A stretch of DNA of 64,000 bases, taken from JADLHS01 sp039806955 (GTDB taxonomy: Bacteria; Verrucomicrobiota; Verrucomicrobiia; Limisphaerales; JADLHS01). The stretch is from contig JBDHQI010000003.1 in NCBI GenBank assembly GCA_039806955.1, forward strand, positions 124,001 to 188,000. Direction: 5' to 3'. Under the pieces are notes generated by a model, which saw only the letters and a list, made by a program, of their open reading frames with translations, searched no databases and was not told where the DNA came from. This document shows, piece after piece, positions 17,517 to 25,069 of this stretch (positions within the stretch are counted from its first letter, which is position 1; the number at the start of each line of letters is the position of its first letter). A program made the translations under genes and the position numbers.

Positions 17517-17707
17517 TCGTCATCTTTCTCCTCATTCCGCTGAGCATCGTTATCGCAATCTGTTTTCTGGCAGCGTTCATCTGGGCGGTGCGCTCGGGGC
17601 AGTACGAGGACACCTGCACGCCTGCGATGCGCCTGTTGCTGGAGGAAAAGAAATCCACGCCGCCTGAACCAGCCAATGAGTTTCCAACCAAATCTGAAAT
17701 GAAATGA
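17513..17707 (+). CDS. ccoS: cbb3-type cytochrome oxidase assembly protein CcoS
   Basis: A 64-residue protein with one N-terminal hydrophobic helix (IVIFLLIPLSIVIAICFLAAFIWA cut short here) and the CcoS signature WAVRSGQYED. CcoS is required for cofactor insertion into CcoN. It overlaps ccoI by 4 bases on its left and ccoNO by 4 on its right, both as ATGA, a tightly coupled arrangement. The C-terminal tail is longer and more charged than in proteobacterial CcoS. Confidence 0.92.
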   Translation: MIVIFLLIPLSIVIAICFLAAFIWAVRSGQYEDTCTPAMRLLLEEKKSTPPEPANEFPTKSEMK

Positions 17708-19866
17708 ACTCGAACATCGAAACCTTCAAATACGACAATCGCATTGTCCGCGCGTTTGCGATCGCCACCATCATCTGGGGCATCGTGGGCTTCAGCGCGG
17801 GCCTGTTAATCGCCTGCCAGTTGTTCTGGCCAGATCTGAACCTGAACCTGCAATTCACCACGTTCGGACGGCTACGGCCGTTGCACACCAACGCGGTGAT
17901 TTTCGCGTTTGTTGGCAACGGCATGTTCACGGGCATTTATTATTCGCTGCAACGGTTGTGCAAGGCGCGGATGTTCAGCGATTTCTTGAGCTGGGCGAAT
18001 TTCTGGGGCTGGCAGGCGATCATCGTGGGGGCGGCCATTACGCTGCCGCTCGGGTTGACCACGAGCAAGGAATACGCGGAACTCGAATGGCCGATTGATA
18101 TTGCCATCACGCTGGTGTGGGTGTTTTTCACGATCAATCTGATCGGCACGATTTTGAAGCGCCGCGAGAAACATCTTTACGTGGCCATCTGGTTTTACAT
18201 CGCCACGGCCATCACGGTGGCGTTGTTGCACATCGTCAACTCGCTGGAAGTGCCGGCGACCGCGTTCAAGAGCTATTCGATTTATGCCGGCGTGCAGGAT
18301 GCGTTGGTGCAATGGTGGTATGGCCACAACGCCGTCGCGTTCTTCCTCACCACGCCGTATCTCGGGCTGATGTATTACTTTCTGCCGAAAGCGGCGGAGC
18401 GACCGGTATTCAGTTACCGGCTTTCCATCATCCATTTCTGGGCGTTGATCTTCATCTACATCTGGGCCGGGCCGCATCATCTGCTCTATACGGCGCTGCC
18501 GGATTGGGCGCAATCGCTCGGCATGGTGTTCAGTGTGATGCTCATCGCGCCGAGTTGGGGCGGCATGTTGAACGGGTTGCTCACGTTGCGCGGCGCGTGG
18601 GATAGGGTCCGCACCGAGCCGATGTTGAAATTCATGGTCGTGGCCTTGACCGCGTATGGCATGGCAACGCTGGAAGGGCCGGTGCTGGCGATCAAATCGG
18701 TGAATTCGCTGTCGCATTACACCGACTGGACCATTGCCCATGTCCACACCGGCGCGCTGGGGTGGAACGGTTTTCTGACCTTCTCAATGTTGTACTGGCT
18801 GTTCCCACGGTTGTGGAACACGAAGTTGTATTCCGTCAAACTGGCCAACTGGCATTTTTGGATCGCGCTGTTGGGCATGATGTTTTACGTCGTGCCGATG
18901 TATGCCTCCGGCATTACGCAAGGTTTGATGTGGAAACAATTCACCAAGGAAGGCTTCCTGCAATATCCGAACTTCCTGGAAACGGTCCTGCAAATCGTGC
19001 CGCTTTACAAATTGCGCGCCCTCGGCGGTTCGCTCTACATCATCGGCGCGCTCCTGATGGTCTATAATCTCTGGCGCACCGCCCGGGCGGGTAAGTTTGA
19101 GCCGGAAACCGAAGCACAAGCGGCGGTCGTCGCCAAGCCCACCCATCACGCTGCTGATGATCCGTGGAAACATCGCTGGCTGGAGGCGAAACCGCTGACG
19201 CTCACGGTGCTGGCGTTTGTGGCGGTGTTGATCGGCGGTTTGATTGAAATGGTACCGATGTTTCTCGTGAAGGAAAACGTGCCGACCATCACGAGTGTGA
19301 AACCTTACACGCCGCTCGAAGTGTTGGGCCGTGATATCTATATCCGCGAAGGGTGCGTCGGTTGCCACTCACAGATGGTGCGCCCGTTTCGCAGCGAGAC
19401 GGAGCGTTACGGCGAATACTCGAAGGCGGGCGAATTTGTCTTCGAACATCCGTTCCTCTGGGGCAGCAAACGCACCGGGCCGGATTTGCATCGCCTTGGC
19501 GGCAAGTATCCCGACGCATGGCATTACAATCACATGGATGATCCGCGCAGCACATCGCCCGGCTCGGTCATGCCGCGCTATCCATGGTTGTTGACGCAGA
19601 CGCTGGAGACAAATTCGCTGCCAGCGCGTTTGAAAGCGTTACGCAAAGTCGGTGTGCCGTATCCGGATGGCTATGAACATGGCGCCGCGCAAAAGGATTT
19701 GGTCAAGCAGGCCAACGCGATTGTGATCGGGTTGAAAGTCGGGGCTGTGGAGAATGCCATGGCCGACAAGGAGATCGTCGCCCTGATCGCCTATCTGCAA
19801 CGCTTGGGCAAAGACATCAAAGCCGCTCCGGCGGAAACCACTACGACGTCTGAAACCGCGCTATGA
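17704..19866 (+). CDS. ccoNO: Fused cbb3 cytochrome oxidase subunits I and II (CcoN-CcoO)
   Basis: A 720-residue fusion. Residues 1-460 form the catalytic CcoN with about 12 helices and the haem/copper His positions (RLRPLHTNAVIFAF, WWYGHNAVAFFLT, GPHHLLYT, DWTIAHVHTGALGWNG). After a charged linker and one helix, the CcoO part carries the mono-haem motif GCVGCH (Cys551, Cys554, His555), then VRPFRSE, GPDLHRLGG and a distal MPRYPWL methionine. CcoN and CcoO are separate genes in Proteobacteria; fused forms are known in several other phyla. It reduces oxygen to water at low oxygen tension and pumps protons. Confidence 0.95.
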   Translation: MNSNIETFKYDNRIVRAFAIATIIWGIVGFSAGLLIACQLFWPDLNLNLQFTTFGRLRPLHTNAVIFAFVGNGMFTGIYYSLQRLCKARMFSDFLSWANFWGWQAIIVGAAITLPLGLTTSKEYAELEWPIDIAITLVWVFFTINLIGTILKRREKHLYVAIWFYIATAITVALLHIVNSLEVPATAFKSYSIYAGVQDALVQWWYGHNAVAFFLTTPYLGLMYYFLPKAAERPVFSYRLSIIHFWALIFIYIWAGPHHLLYTALPDWAQSLGMVFSVMLIAPSWGGMLNGLLTLRGAWDRVRTEPMLKFMVVALTAYGMATLEGPVLAIKSVNSLSHYTDWTIAHVHTGALGWNGFLTFSMLYWLFPRLWNTKLYSVKLANWHFWIALLGMMFYVVPMYASGITQGLMWKQFTKEGFLQYPNFLETVLQIVPLYKLRALGGSLYIIGALLMVYNLWRTARAGKFEPETEAQAAVVAKPTHHAADDPWKHRWLEAKPLTLTVLAFVAVLIGGLIEMVPMFLVKENVPTITSVKPYTPLEVLGRDIYIREGCVGCHSQMVRPFRSETERYGEYSKAGEFVFEHPFLWGSKRTGPDLHRLGGKYPDAWHYNHMDDPRSTSPGSVMPRYPWLLTQTLETNSLPARLKALRKVGVPYPDGYEHGAAQKDLVKQANAIVIGLKVGAVENAMADKEIVALIAYLQRLGKDIKAAPAETTTTSETAL

Positions 19867-19969
19867 ATATTCCATCACCCCGCTGGCGCCGTTGCCACGT
19901 TAAAATGTTAAATCATTGCAACGGGAACGCACGATCTCATTGTAACAATGCAACCATTTAACGACTACC

Positions 19970-20167
19970 ATGATTAAAAACGTTCTCACTGACATCGGGG
20001 GCATCGGGTTGTATGGGGTGATCTCCATCTGCCTGTTTTTTGCCGTGTTTACCGGGATGCTCATCTGGGCGTGCCGCATGAAAAAATCGTTTGCACAAAA
20101 AATGAGCGCGTGCCCGTTGGATGACGGGGAAATGCGATCATCCCAGAAAGGAGTTTCCCATGAATGA
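19970..20167 (+). CDS. ccoQ: CcoQ-like small membrane subunit
   Basis: A 65-residue protein with one hydrophobic helix (GLYGVISICLFFAVFTGMLIWA) followed by a basic patch and a short tail. Size, topology and position between ccoNO and ccoP match CcoQ, which stabilises the cbb3 complex; sequence conservation in CcoQ is weak, so the call rests largely on context. It ends 8 bases inside ccoP. The 103 bases before it hold no gene. Confidence 0.8.
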   Translation: MIKNVLTDIGGIGLYGVISICLFFAVFTGMLIWACRMKKSFAQKMSACPLDDGEMRSSQKGVSHE

Positions 20168-20747
20168 CAATTCCCCCGAGGTAAAGGTGATGGATCACGA
20201 GGCGGATGGCATCAAGGAACTGGACAATCTGCTGCCGCGCTGGTGGGTGTGGTTGTTCAACCTCACCATTGCGTTCGCCGTGGTTTACATGGTCTATTAT
20301 CACGTCGTCAAGGCGGGCGACCTGTCCGCGGCGGAATACACCAAGGAATGGAAGCGGGGTGAGGAGGTCAAGCACGCCTCCATCGCAAAGTTTGAAGCGG
20401 GCATCGCATCGTTGACCCCTTCCGCCGACAAGCTGGTGTTGGCCGACGGACATAACCTGTTCCTCACCCATTGCGCGCCGTGTCACCGACCCGATGGCGG
20501 CGGGTTGGTCGGTCCTAATCTATGCGATGATTACTGGATTCATGGCTCGAACTACGTGGACAGCGTGAAGACGATCATCAACGGCGTGCCGGCGAAGGGC
20601 ATGTTGGCTTGGCGCGGCGTAATGAACCCCGACCAGATCAAGGCGGTGAGCAGTTACATCTACACGTTGCGCGGCACGAATCCGAAGAATCCCAAGCCCC
20701 CCGAGAACACCGTGCCCGCGCCGACGGGGCCGAGTGATTTTGAATGA
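20160..20747 (+). CDS. ccoP: cbb3 oxidase cytochrome c subunit CcoP, mono-haem form
   Basis: A 195-residue subunit: an acidic N terminus, LDNLLPRWWVWLFNLTIAFA (the CcoP membrane anchor motif), then a single cytochrome c domain with CAPCH (Cys105, Cys108, His109), GPNLCDDYWIHG, a distal KGMLAWRGVM Met region and a Pro-rich tail. Classical CcoP is about 300 residues with two haems; the second cytochrome c domain is absent here. A good Shine-Dalgarno site (AGAAAGGAG, 7 bases upstream) fixes the start. It should pass electrons to CcoO. Confidence 0.94.
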   Translation: MNDNSPEVKVMDHEADGIKELDNLLPRWWVWLFNLTIAFAVVYMVYYHVVKAGDLSAAEYTKEWKRGEEVKHASIAKFEAGIASLTPSADKLVLADGHNLFLTHCAPCHRPDGGGLVGPNLCDDYWIHGSNYVDSVKTIINGVPAKGMLAWRGVMNPDQIKAVSSYIYTLRGTNPKNPKPPENTVPAPTGPSDFE

Positions 20748-20750
20748 AAA

Positions 20751-20875
20751 CTCCAAGCGCCAACAACCCGGCTTCAGAGAAGCGCCAAGCTTTAAGCGCC
20801 AAACCTGTCGGGACGTTTCGACAGCCCGGTTTGGCGTTTGGGATTTGGATATTCTCTGAAGGTTGGAGCTTGGAG
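20751..20875. repeat. Long interrupted palindrome between ccoP and ccoG (dispersed repeat, copy 1)
   Basis: Nested inverted arms: CTCCAAGC (20751) with GCTTGGAG (20868-20875), CTTCAGAGAA (20772-20781) with TTCTCTGAAG (20852-20861), and a core hairpin GCGCCAAACC-TGTCG (20796-20810) with CGACA and GGTTTGGCGT (20819-20837). The right half contains GGCGTTTGGGATTTGG, which recurs with one mismatch at 23673-23688. No T-run follows, so it is not a typical terminator, but the RNA would fold strongly and could separate ccoP from ccoG expression. Confidence 0.75.
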
Positions 20876-20892
20876 ATTGGAGCTTTTTCGTC

Positions 20893-22359
20893 GTGACTCC
20901 CTCCCCGCAAAAACCACCCTCCGGACCCGATCCGCTCCAAGCCTCACAGCAGGCGGATTGGGAAAATTTTCGTGATCATCTGACGACCGCAGACAAGCAG
21001 GGGCGGCGACAGTGGGTTTATGCCAAGAAGCCAAAAGGGAAATGGACGGATCGCCGCACCTGGCTGAGTTGGTTGCTCATCGGCATCATGTTTGCCGGGC
21101 CGTTCATCAAATTGAATGGCGGTAATCCGTTGCTCATGATCAATGTGGTTGAAGGCCGGTTTTCGATTCTCGGGCAACTGTTCTGGCCGCAGGACATGAT
21201 CATTTTCGCCGTCGCGTTGCTGATTTTCATCACGGGCATCATCGTGTTCACCACGGCGTTCGGGCGGTTGTGGTGCGGCTGGACCTGTCCACAGACCGTG
21301 ATGATGGAAATGGTCTTTCGCAAGATCGAGTATCTCATCGAAGGCGACGCGGTGGAACAACGGCGGCTCGCGGCGGCCCCGTGGACCGCGCGCAAAGTGG
21401 CCAAAAAGACGCTCAAGCTCGGCGTGTTCTTCGTGCTGTCCTTCATCATCGGCAACACGCTGCTCGCGTACATCATCGGCAGCGATGAACTCATCAAGAT
21501 CATCACGGACGATCCGCGCGAGCATGTCAGCGGGCTGGTGTTCATGATTTTGTTCACGCTCTTGTTCTTCGCCATTTTCGCGCGTTTTCGCGAGCAGGCC
21601 TGCACGTTCATCTGCCCGTATGGCCGGTTGCAATCCACGATGCTGGATGAAAACACATTGATCGTAGCCTACGACCAAAAACGCGGTGAAAAGCGGGGCA
21701 AGCTCAAGGCCAGCCAGCCGTCGGGCCAACGCGCCGCGGAAGGGAAGGGCGATTGCGTGGACTGCCACCAGTGCGTCGTGGTCTGTCCGACGGGCATTGA
21801 CATTCGCAATGGTGTGCAGATGGAATGTGTGCATTGTACGGCGTGCATTGACGCGTGCGATGCGGTGATGGATAAAGTTGGCTCGCCGCGTGGATTGATT
21901 CGTTATGCGTCCCTGAACAGCATTGAGAAGGGCGAGGCGTTCCATTTTACATCCCGCATGAAGCTTTATGCGGTGGTGTTGACCGGCCTGGTGGCGTTAT
22001 TTCTCGCGCTGGTGTTCACTCGTCCGGCGGTGGAGGCAATGTTGTTGCGGGCGCCCGGGTCGTTGTTCATGTCGTCCGCGGTGGGCGAGATTGAAAATCT
22101 GTACACCCTCAAGCTGGTGAACAAAACGATGCGTGAACTCTCGGTGGAATTGCGCCTGGAGGGCGATGCGGGAAAACTGGAGGTGATGGGCGACAAAAAA
22201 CTTCTCGTTCCCGCCGGCCAACTTAAGGAAACGTCGGTGTTGATCCAGATGCCGGAGCAAGTATTGACGGGCGCGGCGACAAAAATCCGGATTGGTGTCT
22301 ATTCCGGCGGAAAGAAGATGCAGACGGTGAAAACGGTTTTTGTGGGGCCCAGAAAGTGA
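20893..22359 (+). CDS. ccoG: Cytochrome c oxidase accessory protein CcoG
   Basis: A membrane iron-sulfur protein that reduces copper for cbb3 oxidase assembly. Seen: RRTWLSWLLIGIMFAGPF and later helices, RLWCGWTCPQTVMME, FICPYGRLQ, then two 4Fe-4S motifs CVDCHQCVVVCPTG (from about Cys288) and CVHCTACIDACD (from about Cys312), one more helix and a C-terminal Ig-like FixG domain. It is 488 residues long from GTG 20893; a TTG ten codons upstream lies inside the palindromic repeat and is less likely. fixH follows 8 bases downstream. Confidence 0.93.
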   Translation: MTPSPQKPPSGPDPLQASQQADWENFRDHLTTADKQGRRQWVYAKKPKGKWTDRRTWLSWLLIGIMFAGPFIKLNGGNPLLMINVVEGRFSILGQLFWPQDMIIFAVALLIFITGIIVFTTAFGRLWCGWTCPQTVMMEMVFRKIEYLIEGDAVEQRRLAAAPWTARKVAKKTLKLGVFFVLSFIIGNTLLAYIIGSDELIKIITDDPREHVSGLVFMILFTLLFFAIFARFREQACTFICPYGRLQSTMLDENTLIVAYDQKRGEKRGKLKASQPSGQRAAEGKGDCVDCHQCVVVCPTGIDIRNGVQMECVHCTACIDACDAVMDKVGSPRGLIRYASLNSIEKGEAFHFTSRMKLYAVVLTGLVALFLALVFTRPAVEAMLLRAPGSLFMSSAVGEIENLYTLKLVNKTMRELSVELRLEGDAGKLEVMGDKKLLVPAGQLKETSVLIQMPEQVLTGAATKIRIGVYSGGKKMQTVKTVFVGPRK

Positions 22360-22367
22360 GGCAGCTT

Positions 22368-22856
22368 ATGACCAAACCATCTTATAATCCCTGGCCAATC
22401 AGCATCGTGGGGTTCTTCGTGCTCGCCATCGCTTTTTTCACCGGATTTGTCGGCTGGGCGATGCGGCAACGTGAAGATTTGGTTGCGGCGGATTATTACG
22501 AACGCGAGGTGCGGTATCAAACTCAGCTTGATTCCCTGAACCGCTCACAGGCGGTGGCCGCGAAAGTCGTGGTGACTTTTGAACCGGCGCATCAGACCAT
22601 CATCATCACCCTTCCGGAAGCTCAAGCTGCCGGAGCGATCGGCCGCGTGCATTTGTATCGGCCCTCCGATGCGCGACTGGATCGGGACGTGCCGCTGGCG
22701 TTGACGGTGGATGGCTCGCAACGGCTCGATGCCCGGCAGATGGCGGACGGTTTGTGGAAGGTCCGCGTGACGTGGACTGCCAACGGGCAGGAATACTTTT
22801 TGGAGCAACCCGTCATTGTGACCGGAGCGCCACTCTCTGATCCGGCGCGAAGTTGA
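22368..22856 (+). CDS. fixH: FixH family protein
   Basis: A 162-residue protein of the FixH/CcoH group with a single N-terminal helix (PWPISIVGFFVLAIAFFTGFVGWA) followed by the family motif DYYEREVRYQTQLD and a periplasmic beta-rich domain. FixH is needed for stable assembly of the cbb3 oxidase and of its copper ATPase. ATG 22368 is preferred over the GTG at 22356. It is co-directional with ccoG and with the TauE/SafE-type gene. Confidence 0.92.
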   Translation: MTKPSYNPWPISIVGFFVLAIAFFTGFVGWAMRQREDLVAADYYEREVRYQTQLDSLNRSQAVAAKVVVTFEPAHQTIIITLPEAQAAGAIGRVHLYRPSDARLDRDVPLALTVDGSQRLDARQMADGLWKVRVTWTANGQEYFLEQPVIVTGAPLSDPARS

Positions 22857-22899
22857 GAGATTGAAACGTGCCGGGTCGGGGCCCGGCGCTCCTGAAGAT

Positions 22900-23589
22900 A
22901 TGCAACTCTGGACCGCCTTTTTGCTCGGCTTCGTGGGCAGCGCCCACTGTGCCGGCATGTGCGGGCCGCTGGCGCTGGCCTTGCCGCATTGGGGACGCGG
23001 GCGGAGTTCGTTTCTCCTCGGACGATTACTTTACAATTTCGGGCGCATTATCACTTATGCTTTGATGGGTGCGGCGTTTGGTTTGCTGGGGCAGGGCGTC
23101 GCGCTGGCAGGCTTGCAACGATGGGTTTCCCTCGGGTTGGGCGCGCTGATTCTCATCGGGGTGTTTGTTTCTCCACGCTTCGCAAATAAAGTGCCTGTCA
23201 CGCGCGGCGTGAACTGGTTGAAAGCAACGCTCGGCGCGCTGTTCCAACGTCGCGCCTTGCCCGCAATGTTCGGTATCGGCCTGCTGAACGGTTTGTTGCC
23301 GTGCGGTTTGGTTTATGTGGCTTGTGCCGCGGCGACAGCGACGGGGGATGTGTTGTCCGGGATGCGTTATATGATCGCGTTTGGCGCGGGCACGTTGCCG
23401 CTGTTGCTGGCGATTTCGTTGCTGGGAACGAAGCTGCAATTCGCGTTGCGCTTCAAACTGCAGCGGCTGATTCCTGTGAGCCTTGCGCTGGTGGGAATGT
23501 TGTTGCTGTTGCGCGGTATGGCGCTGGGGATTCCCTATCTCAGCCCCAAACTTCCGCCACAGCCGGACGCGGGGATGGTTTGCCATTGA
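22900..23589 (+). CDS. Sulfite exporter TauE/SafE-like membrane protein (UreH_2 type) of the cbb3 cluster
   Basis: A 229-residue membrane protein with six hydrophobic segments. Seen: WTAFLLGFVGSAHCAGMCGPLAL with the HCAGMCGP metal-like motif, then GRIITYALMGAAFG, and GLLNGLLPCGLVYVA. This family commonly closes cco operons and is suspected to handle copper or another metal, though the substrate is not settled. ATG 22900 is chosen over TTG 22861 because the family begins a few residues before WTAFLLG. Repeat copy 2 lies 36 bases beyond its stop. Confidence 0.88.
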   Translation: MQLWTAFLLGFVGSAHCAGMCGPLALALPHWGRGRSSFLLGRLLYNFGRIITYALMGAAFGLLGQGVALAGLQRWVSLGLGALILIGVFVSPRFANKVPVTRGVNWLKATLGALFQRRALPAMFGIGLLNGLLPCGLVYVACAAATATGDVLSGMRYMIAFGAGTLPLLLAISLLGTKLQFALRFKLQRLIPVSLALVGMLLLLRGMALGIPYLSPKLPPQPDAGMVCH

Positions 23590-23625
23590 TTTTGTCGGAG
23601 CCGACGCAAGGCAACTCATTTTTGC

Positions 23626-23690
23626 GAAGCGCCAAATTTCGAGCTTCAAATCACAACTCGCACCGGCATTGCGGCGTTTGGAATTTGGCG
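23626..23690. repeat. Palindromic dispersed repeat, copy 2
   Basis: It starts GAAGCGCCAA and ends GGCGTTTGGAATTTGG plus CG, the same two blocks that bound the core of the repeat at 20779-20848. CGCCAAATT and AATTTGGCG at the ends pair perfectly over 9 bp. The middle differs from copy 1. Finding two copies 2.8 kb apart supports a dispersed repeat family in this genome. Confidence 0.65.
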
Positions 23691-23710
23691 TCGGAAAAGC
23701 GTTTCGCGAC

Positions 23711-23947
23711 GTGGATGCGTTGCTCGCGGAGACGGACCGGGCGACGTCGCCTTTGTTGCCAGTGCTGTTTTTCGAGCGTGGGCAGGATTGGGTGGAAAAG
23801 CTGCGTGGTTTGCGGGAGCAGATTGCCGCGCGCGACGTTTTGTTGCAGGAACTGCAAGCCGGGGACGCAACGTGGGAAACGGCCGCACTCAAACCGACCG
23901 GCGTCTGGTTGCGCCTCTGGCGGTTGCGCAGTTTTTATGATCGTTAG
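23711..23947 (+). CDS. Possible small hypothetical protein, start uncertain
   Basis: The frame FRDVDALLAETDRATSP ... FFERGQDWVEKLRGLREQIAARDVLLQEL ... LRLWRLRSFYDR has coding-like codon use and helical, amphipathic composition, but no good start: GTG 23711 and TTGs at 23669 and 23678 are candidates, and the upstream part of the frame is repeat copy 2. It may be a gene whose 5' end was lost to, or overlaps, the repeat. I do not recognise the protein. Confidence 0.35.
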   Translation: MDALLAETDRATSPLLPVLFFERGQDWVEKLRGLREQIAARDVLLQELQAGDATWETAALKPTGVWLRLWRLRSFYDR

Positions 23948-23989
23948 CTGGCGCAGATCCGGGAACGAGTGGTACAACTTTCTTTTTGA

Positions 23990-24769
23990 ATGATGAAGAA
24001 TATAGCTGCGATGGCTGCGGTCCCCGGAAACAGGCGGTATCTTTGCTCCGTGTTGCTTGGGGCGCTTGTGATTTTGCTGTCGCGAAACACATCGGCGGGC
24101 GAAGAAGCCTGGGTCGCCGCGTTGCGACAAATGCCGTTGATCAATAGCGTTGCTGTGCTGAACCGCACCAATTGCGCGCAAGTAGTGCTCGGCAGTTTCC
24201 AATCCAACGCCACGGCCAAGGCGCTGATTTTCATGCCGGGAGCAACGGATGAATTGTATTTTTTCAAACGCGTTAAAGTCGCCGTGACCAATGTCCAGCC
24301 CAGTGTGTGGGACGCAATGGAGGCGCTGACCAACCAATCGCCGCTCCGGCTCGCGTTTCAATCGCCGTTTGTGTTGTTGTACTCGGGGGAGGACGTCCTG
24401 CCCTTGGATTACACCATCAAACATGAACGCACGCAGAAGAAGTTGATGCGCGCCAAACCCCTGGCGCACGTGGAATCGCTGGATCGGGATTGGTCGCACT
24501 TGTTGCGCCTGATTAAAAATCAGGTTCCTGCGGTGTTGATTCCTTACGAGGGCACGATTGGGTCGTGGCATTTTTACCGACATACTTTTGCCGGTTGGAA
24601 TCTGACGCCGTGGGAAGTGCTGGAGGCCGCCGCCTACGCCGGTAAAACCAGATTCACTGTAGTCCGCAACGGAGTCGTGTTCGAGGTGGACCCGCGAATG
24701 GGTGAACTGCCGGATTTGAATCGTTCCCCCCGGGCCGTGACCGGGATTTTCCCGGGGAAAATTTTTTGA
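23990..24769 (+). CDS. Secreted hypothetical protein
   Basis: A 259-residue protein with an N-terminal signal peptide (LCSVLLGALVILLSRNTSAGEE), so probably periplasmic or secreted. No domain is recognised. Visible traits: LVLGSF-type beta strands, KALIFMPGATDELYFFKRVKVAVTN, PLRLAFQSPFVLLYSGEDVLPL, and a C-terminal TRFTVVRNGVVFEVDPRMGELPDLNRSP. It follows the cbb3 cluster on the same strand but after a 400-base gap with a repeat, so a link to the oxidase is not implied. A second ATG (M2) is an equal start. Confidence 0.75.
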   Translation: MMKNIAAMAAVPGNRRYLCSVLLGALVILLSRNTSAGEEAWVAALRQMPLINSVAVLNRTNCAQVVLGSFQSNATAKALIFMPGATDELYFFKRVKVAVTNVQPSVWDAMEALTNQSPLRLAFQSPFVLLYSGEDVLPLDYTIKHERTQKKLMRAKPLAHVESLDRDWSHLLRLIKNQVPAVLIPYEGTIGSWHFYRHTFAGWNLTPWEVLEAAAYAGKTRFTVVRNGVVFEVDPRMGELPDLNRSPRAVTGIFPGKIF

Positions 24770-24868
24770 CGCGGAGACAGCAAAGACAAATTTTTGTCCG
24801 CGAACGGGACAAGCAAACCGTGATCAAATCGAATTTTCCGCGAGTGCTGGTGCTGGTATATGGATTGC

Positions 24869-25060
24869 TTTTTGAGCGGCATGAAAATGCGAAGCGCGAC
24901 TCTCTCCGAGGTGGTTTCGCATTTCTTTCCGGTTGCGCCTCAGCGCGTAAACGAAAGCCCCATCATAGCTCCGCTAGTTACGTATCGGGCGCAGGCCTGA
25001 TATTCTTCTCTACTGGGTTTGGTTTCTGGGGGCTGGCTCGCACCAGCCCCCAGTTTTTTT
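24869..25060 (+). ncRNA. Candidate structured non-coding RNA ending in a perfect terminator
   Basis: A possible promoter (TTTTCC 24834-24839, 17-bp spacer, TATATG 24857-24862) is followed by about 190 bases without a gene. These contain a perfect 9-bp stem (AAATGCGAA 24885-24893 with TTCGCATTT 24916-24924), smaller GCGC and GCCC/GGGC stems, and end in the strong terminator at 25026-25060. The closest upstream gene on this strand stops about 255 bases before the terminator. The size is that of many small RNAs, but I could not match it to 6S, SRP, tmRNA or RNase P RNA. Confidence 0.3.
25026..25060 (+). terminator. Strong intrinsic terminator
   Basis: An 11-bp perfect stem (CTGGGGGCTGG 25026-25036 with CCAGCCCCCAG 25043-25053) has a 6-base loop and is followed by seven T. 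The T-run is on the + strand, so it stops rightward transcription, just before the 3' end of the convergent GH57 gene. Confidence 0.88.
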
Positions 25061-25069
25061 ATCCACCGA

